From Candidatus Nitrospira nitrificans (GTDB lineage Bacteria > Nitrospirota > Nitrospiria > Nitrospirales > Nitrospiraceae): DNA of 64,000 bases. The stretch is taken from positions 98,640 through 162,639 of the forward strand of contig NZ_CZPZ01000035.1 of the NCBI RefSeq assembly GCF_001458775.1. The letters are read 5' to 3'. Positions 59,712-64,000 of this stretch are shown in pieces (the first letter of the stretch is position 1; every line of letters starts with the position of its first letter). The notes below the pieces were generated by a model. The model did no database searches. It was not told the DNA's origin and was given only the letters and a program-made list of their open reading frames with translations. The position numbers and the translations under genes were made by a program.

Positions 59712-59981
59712 ATGCAAGAAATCTACAACGTCTCGAAGGATCGACAAGGCACGCAAAAGGTTCGTCACGACTCAGGCAGGGAACCGGAAGGTTATTTGTG
59801 CGCGGTCTGTGGAGGCGAGCGATATCACCTCGTCCTCACAGCCGAAGCATTGAACAATCGCGTCGGCCTGAAAATTCGATGCGGGACCTGCAATGCTTCT
59901 CAGGATGTAATTGATGGGCGCGCGGGCGCCTTGGCCACACGTTATTTCCATGATGGCGGGCAGCGCCCCAAGGAACCGTGA
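59712..59981 (+). CDS. Small zinc-ribbon-like protein
   Basis: The 89-residue product starts at the ATG at 59712 behind AAAGGATGG. It has two CXXC pairs, CAVC and CGTC, about 28 residues apart, with a strand between (RYHLVLTAEALNNRVGLKIRC), which fits a zinc ribbon. The rest is polar. Family unknown. It is preceded by one of the best dyad copies. Confidence 0.55.
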   Translation: MQEIYNVSKDRQGTQKVRHDSGREPEGYLCAVCGGERYHLVLTAEALNNRVGLKIRCGTCNASQDVIDGRAGALATRYFHDGGQRPKEP

Positions 59982-60055
59982 TCCGGTGAATGTCACCGCA
60001 ATGAGCGATGGGTGACCTACTCGGTCGACTTAACTTTCAATCAGGGGAGGCTCTC

Positions 60056-60436
60056 ATGGGCACTTGGAAAATGGCTGGTTTTATTTCATGTGTGGGGTTA
60101 GTGGGTCTTGGCTTATTCACCGTGGCGGAGGCTGAGAATGAGCCCTCCCCATCCGACAACATGAAGCCGTTCTCTGTCACAGATCAAACAGGTTTTAACG
60201 AAAATAGATTCCGAGGGAAGATAGTTCGCATCGATGGAGCAGATTATTTCATTAAGACAAAGGAGGGCACGGAAGTACAATTACATCGTGACGAAACCAC
60301 TAAGGTTACTGGGGCGATTAAGCAAGGGGACATGATCGAGGCGAAAGTCGACGACAACAACCATATCCTTTCCATTCAACCATTCTCAAAAGGCGCGATG
60401 GAAAAGACGAACGCGGGGAAATCAAAGCAGAAGTGA
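60056..60436 (+). CDS. Exported protein with the beta-rich module
   Basis: The 126-residue product starts at the ATG at 60056 behind GGGAGG and has a signal peptide (about 1-26). One module follows (about 52-110): FRGKIVRIDGADYFIKTKEG, TEVQLHRDETTKVTGA, IKQGDMIEAKVDDNNHILSIQPF. It is the closest relative of the module at 39517. The tail is basic. Function unknown; periplasmic location expected. Confidence 0.6.
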   Translation: MGTWKMAGFISCVGLVGLGLFTVAEAENEPSPSDNMKPFSVTDQTGFNENRFRGKIVRIDGADYFIKTKEGTEVQLHRDETTKVTGAIKQGDMIEAKVDDNNHILSIQPFSKGAMEKTNAGKSKQK

Positions 60437-60731
60437 TCTCCATCCAGCCATCGGACGGCATCCGGGCCTCTCGCCGGACCATCGGGCCGCCGTCCGGTGG
60501 AAGGCGGTTCGGTGTGGGGAACCTCCGATGAACACTGGCCTGTGCTGACTCCGAACGCTGTGCCGCTGGCGGTGTACGCGCGAAAGCCGTAGAGAGTTGG
60601 TACCGACTCCCATCACAACTCTCCTGCAATCACGCGGTTTTCGGGATGAACAAATTCGGTTGTAGTCAGTCTCGTATGTCCCCCCACAGAGGCAGTTGGG
60701 GGAACGGCTGTTCTGTGTACGACAAGACGCG

Positions 60732-62084
60732 ATGTCCTCACGATGGTCTAATCCCAAAATCCTCCATGCCCTATCGCGGTCCGTTCTCTGGTTCGCGCTT
60801 GCCGTCATGATCCCTGGGCTGAGCGAAGCCCAACCCTCCGCGCGAGAGCCGACGCCGATGGAAGAACCCACACCACTGGCCGGGGGAGATTTTCGCACAA
60901 AGCTTTTTGGAGAGGAGATCCATGTCGCTCCAAGAGATCGCCGCTCGGTCACAGCCGCGAGCTTCGGATTACAGTGGATTCCCGACGGCCCGTCCCAACT
61001 CGAATTACTCCCCTTCGGAGCGCTCTATGTCTGGCGAAATTGGGACGATGACAATCGTCGATTTCGTGGAACCGTTTCGGGCGTGGTCAATGACCTGAGT
61101 TATTCCATCGGGCTCCGGGCCTATCCCAATTGGACCCTGCTCTTTACCTTGAACAACTTCATCGCGCCATTGGGACGGTCTGAGAATGTAGAGGGACAGC
61201 GAATCCGCGAAACGGAGATTGAGTGGAGTTACGCCTTCGGTGGAGTCGGGATCGGTTACCGTCTCCCTGTTCGTCCTTTCAGGCAAGATAGCGCCGTCAA
61301 TCTCTTTGTAACGTACGAGCCCGGGTTCCGTTGGTTTAAGGGCACCGGACATACCTCCTCCCAGTATGGCGTCCCCGCCGATACCTACGAAGGACGGATT
61401 CACCTCAAGGTTCGCATCGATGCCATGACCCGCAATCTCATGGAACTGCCACATGAGGGAGTAACTCTGGGCGGAGATGTGATCCATGGGCATCGCGCCA
61501 AATGGTCCGCGTGGGGGGGGCCTCCCTTTGACACACCCGATTTCAAGAAAGAACGCACCTACTTGGCATTCAGCGGATATCTAATGGCTGCATCAGGGCT
61601 GCCTTTCGTGGGCAGTGAGAAACACCGGCTGGTTTCCAGTATCCACGCCGGAATTGGGAAGGATCTTGATCGGTTTTCGGCATTTCGTCTCCCTGGCCGG
61701 CCGACAGGCTATGAATGGGACGCAGTATCCTTACCGATGATTCATGGCGTAGCATTTAATGAACTCTTTCCTCGGCACTATGCGATTGCGAATGTGCAAT
61801 ATCGTTACGAAGCCCTTTTTTTCCTATATCCCTACGTGGAAGCGGGCTGGGCGTTCGTTGATCGTCCGCGCTTTACGGCAGAGGGACGGATCACACAATC
61901 GACGGACTCTATGCCCACCGTGGGTGTCGGTGTGGTGTCCGGTGCCCCTTGGCGGTCACAAATTGAACTAAATTATACCTATAATTTTGGAGTCTTCCGC
62001 GATTCGGAAGGATCACCCGCAAAAGGCGGCCATGGGATGTTCTTGTTTTGGTCAAAGGAACTGGGCTCAAATTCACGGAGGTAG
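60732..62084 (+). CDS. Outer membrane beta-barrel protein
   Basis: The 450-residue product starts at the ATG at 60732 (a TTG at 60696 is also possible) and has a signal segment ending about residue 34 (GLSEAQ). The mature part shows many amphipathic strands rich in aromatic residues (LELLPFGALYVWRNW, LSYSIGLRAYPNWTLLFTLNNF, VNLFVTYEPGFRWF) and the end IELNYTYNFGVF...GMFLFWSKEL. The last part resembles the barrel of patatin-like or BamA-related surface antigens, but no POTRA or patatin domain is present. Function unknown. A G8 tract lies at 61513-61520. Confidence 0.6.
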   Translation: MSSRWSNPKILHALSRSVLWFALAVMIPGLSEAQPSAREPTPMEEPTPLAGGDFRTKLFGEEIHVAPRDRRSVTAASFGLQWIPDGPSQLELLPFGALYVWRNWDDDNRRFRGTVSGVVNDLSYSIGLRAYPNWTLLFTLNNFIAPLGRSENVEGQRIRETEIEWSYAFGGVGIGYRLPVRPFRQDSAVNLFVTYEPGFRWFKGTGHTSSQYGVPADTYEGRIHLKVRIDAMTRNLMELPHEGVTLGGDVIHGHRAKWSAWGGPPFDTPDFKKERTYLAFSGYLMAASGLPFVGSEKHRLVSSIHAGIGKDLDRFSAFRLPGRPTGYEWDAVSLPMIHGVAFNELFPRHYAIANVQYRYEALFFLYPYVEAGWAFVDRPRFTAEGRITQSTDSMPTVGVGVVSGAPWRSQIELNYTYNFGVFRDSEGSPAKGGHGMFLFWSKELGSNSRR

Positions 62085-62171
62085 CGGAACGGCGAGCGAT
62101 TCCGTAGTTTACTCTTGTCTTGCAGCTTGGAACGGTGGGGAGAATCAGCAGCCGCGCAACCAATTCTGACG

Positions 62172-63983
62172 CTAACCATCTACTTTGGCCATAGCGCGAA
62201 AGACCTTGTTGCGGGCCAGGAGTTCGGCATAACTCCCCTGATCGGCCACCCCGCCGGCTTCGAGCAGATAAATCCGGTCGGCCTGGTGCACCGTCCCCAG
62301 GCGATGCGCGATCATAATGATCGTTTTTTCATGGAAGATCGTGCGGATCGCGTCCGTCACCGCGTCTTCGGTGATGCCGTCCAATGCGCTCGTCGCCTCG
62401 TCGAGAATCAGCACGTCCGGGTCGCTGTACAGAGCCCGCGCGATGCCGATGCGTTGCCGCTGCCCCCCGCTGAGGGCCACCCCCCGCTCCCCCACCCGGG
62501 TGGCATACCCGTCCGGCAACTCCTCCCGCACAAACTCGTCCAGATTGGCGATGCGCGCGGCCTCCCGCACCCGCTCCATGTCGATCTGGTCGGGGAGCAC
62601 GCCAAAGGCAATATTCGCCGCGAGGCTGTCGTCGGCGACATAGATGTGCTGCGGCACATACCCCAGTTGTTGCTGCCAGGCCGTCACATTCGCCGCCGTG
62701 ATCGGCAGGCCGTCCACGAGCAGGGAGCCGTGTTGCGGGGCAATCAGCCCCAGAATGAGATCCACGATCGTGGTCTTCCCGGCCCCCGTGCTCCCGACCA
62801 ACGCGATCGTCGCATTCCGCGGGATCGTCAGCGTGAACTGATCGAGCACCGGCGCGCGCCCCGGGGAGTAGGCGAAGCGAATGTTCCGGAGGACAATCTC
62901 CCGCTCAAAGGTCACGCGGGGCCGGGCCTCGGGCCCCCGCGGCGGGGCCTCGCGGACGGGGACGCGCGCCGACCCTGTCAGCTGCGCTTCCAGCGCCTCC
63001 AAGGAGCTCAGATTGAACCGGATCTGCGTGGCGCTACTGAAGAGCTGCTGAAAGGCCGGCAGCAACCGGTAGGCCGTGAAGGCATAGAGGACCAGCACCG
63101 GCATCGCGTCGGTGAACGCTCGGTGCGTCGCCAGCAGATAGAGCACCACCCCGATCATCGAGCCAAACGCGAGGCTTTCGATCGCGTAGCGCGGCACCAG
63201 CGTCACAGTGGCGCTGAGCCACTGATTCCTGGCATACACCGCCGACCAGTGCGCAAACCGTTGGGGATAGGCTTGATCTTGGCCCAGAATCTTGAGCTCC
63301 TTGATCCCATGCAACATCTCGGTGGCCAGGCGCACCCGTTCGCGGTGGGCGTGTTTACTGGCCGCGCCCAGGCGGGTCACGAAGTGCCGCACCCCGAGAA
63401 ACACGCCGGTGTAGAGGGTCCCAAGCACCAGCCCGACTGAGAGCGCCAACCAGGGATCGACCCACAGCACCAGCAGCAGGAGGCTGAGGACGATGACCCC
63501 TTTGGCCAGCGCCTGGAGGGTCGGCGCGACGATGCCGTTGGTGACGCGGACCACATCCTCCGTGCAGGACACCACCAGGTGTGAGGTATTGTGGTCCAAA
63601 AAATAGGCGTAGGGTTGCCGCAAATAGCTCGTGAGGATCCGCCGGGACAGGTGGTGCCCCAGCCGGCTCGCAAACCGCAAGATGGCCGCCGCGGTGGCGA
63701 GCGACACGGCGTTACTGAGGAGCAGGAGCCCCAACGCCCCCAGCCCCAAACCGATCAGAAAGCGCTGGGGGGAGTCGAATGCCAGCCCGGTAAACAGCGT
63801 GTGCAACCAGCGATTCGTCTCGATCACGGCCGGGTTGGCCACCACGGCCATGAACGGCAAGATCGAGGTCACGCCCGCGACGTCGATGAAGCCGGCCAGC
63901 ACCATCGCCCCGAGCAGCAGCGCCGCGCGCCGTTGGTCCCGGGTGGTCAAGAGCTGCCGCAGTCGTGTCAGGGGAAGCCCCAT
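62172..63983 (-). CDS. ABC exporter, permease and ATPase fused (PglK/MsbA type)
   Basis: The 603-residue product has six membrane segments (about 22-340) and an ATPase domain (about 370-600) with Walker A GSTGAGKT, Q-loop YVPQHIYV, signature LSGGQRQR, Walker B VLILDEATSALD and H-loop AHRLG. The first segment (VLAGFIDVAGVTSILPFMAVV) resembles PglK-type flippases of lipid-linked oligosaccharides, although MsbA-like lipid exporters are similar. The start follows GGAGACGGAGG. The gene is visibly richer in G+C than the genes before it, which suggests a different origin. The neighbours beyond the window would show whether it belongs to a polysaccharide cluster. Confidence 0.85.
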   Translation of the reverse strand: MGLPLTRLRQLLTTRDQRRAALLLGAMVLAGFIDVAGVTSILPFMAVVANPAVIETNRWLHTLFTGLAFDSPQRFLIGLGLGALGLLLLSNAVSLATAAAILRFASRLGHHLSRRILTSYLRQPYAYFLDHNTSHLVVSCTEDVVRVTNGIVAPTLQALAKGVIVLSLLLLVLWVDPWLALSVGLVLGTLYTGVFLGVRHFVTRLGAASKHAHRERVRLATEMLHGIKELKILGQDQAYPQRFAHWSAVYARNQWLSATVTLVPRYAIESLAFGSMIGVVLYLLATHRAFTDAMPVLVLYAFTAYRLLPAFQQLFSSATQIRFNLSSLEALEAQLTGSARVPVREAPPRGPEARPRVTFEREIVLRNIRFAYSPGRAPVLDQFTLTIPRNATIALVGSTGAGKTTIVDLILGLIAPQHGSLLVDGLPITAANVTAWQQQLGYVPQHIYVADDSLAANIAFGVLPDQIDMERVREAARIANLDEFVREELPDGYATRVGERGVALSGGQRQRIGIARALYSDPDVLILDEATSALDGITEDAVTDAIRTIFHEKTIIMIAHRLGTVHQADRIYLLEAGGVADQGSYAELLARNKVFRAMAKVDG

Positions 63984-64000
63984 GCCTCCGTCTCCATTCA

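Noticed and set aside
61513..61520. G8 tract in the outer membrane barrel gene as a phase-variation switch
   Set aside because: The frame is intact and eight bases are near the lower limit for frequent slippage; without reads there is no support.
62115..63440. 441-codon plus-strand frame
   Set aside because: It is the shadow of the ABC exporter, caused by high G+C, with an Arg/His/Pro-rich product.
1..64000. CRISPR arrays, tRNA or rRNA genes, insertion sequences
   Set aside because: No regularly spaced repeats, cloverleaf-like stretches, rRNA-like segments or transposase frames were found on either strand by reading.

Overview
The window looks like chromosomal DNA of a Nitrospira-type bacterium (phylum Nitrospirota). 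This is inferred from a pentaheme cytochrome next to an ActB-like iron-sulfur protein (alternative complex III), a TreY/TreZ trehalose route with glycogen enzymes, many small exported stress proteins, and moderately high G+C. No rRNA, tRNA, CRISPR array, insertion sequence or prophage was seen. Identity calls come from reading the translations; no database was searched.

Layout. 1-2245: actB (cut by the window edge) and actA, on the minus strand. 2.9-9 kb: small envelope and stress proteins (DUF3015, DUF4142, two SRPBCC proteins, a DsbA-like thioredoxin, DUF4383) and a di-heme peroxidase-like cytochrome. 9.3-18.3 kb: PoxB-like pyruvate oxidase, DUF72, archaeal-type glycogen debranching enzyme and TreZ on the minus strand, and GlgX divergently on the plus strand. 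18.3-26.2 kb: UspA, a crystallin-like secreted protein, a Ku/lipoprotein/YihY operon, MscS, and a holin-like membrane protein with a partner. 26.4-31.2 kb: treY-glgC and gluconokinase. 31-46 kb: small membrane and exported proteins, CsbD, a KaiC-like ATPase operon with a histidine kinase-receiver hybrid, BON, SDR, GlsB and hemerythrin proteins, two outer-membrane beta-barrels and two gene remnants. 46.8-64 kb: a 1081-residue multi-PAS kinase, a second YihY, BON-DUF1207, a second CsbD, ferritin-like, CBS, PRC-barrel, radical SAM, Gfo/Idh/MocA, further exported proteins and a PglK-like ABC exporter.

How the genes fit together. The glycogen and trehalose genes can shorten and debranch storage glucan (GDE, GlgX) and turn it into trehalose (TreY, TreZ); GlgC supplies ADP-glucose. 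Around them lie CsbD, hemerythrin, ferritin-like, UspA, Ku, MscS and GlsB proteins, which together suggest a region for dormancy, osmotic, desiccation or oxidative stress.

The main discovery candidate is a 16-bp imperfect palindrome, gene-oriented consensus about CTAGGGNNTTYCCYAG. I found about 20 copies by eye, most of them 35-140 bp upstream of genes of this set (treZ, glgC, gntK, hemerythrin, csbD, ferritin-like, PRC-barrel, BON, YihY, KaiC operon and others). It looks like the operator of one stress regulon. The binding protein is not recognisable in the window, although two HisKA_3-type kinases and a lone receiver protein are encoded here. A second candidate is a family of five small exported proteins that share one short beta-rich module.
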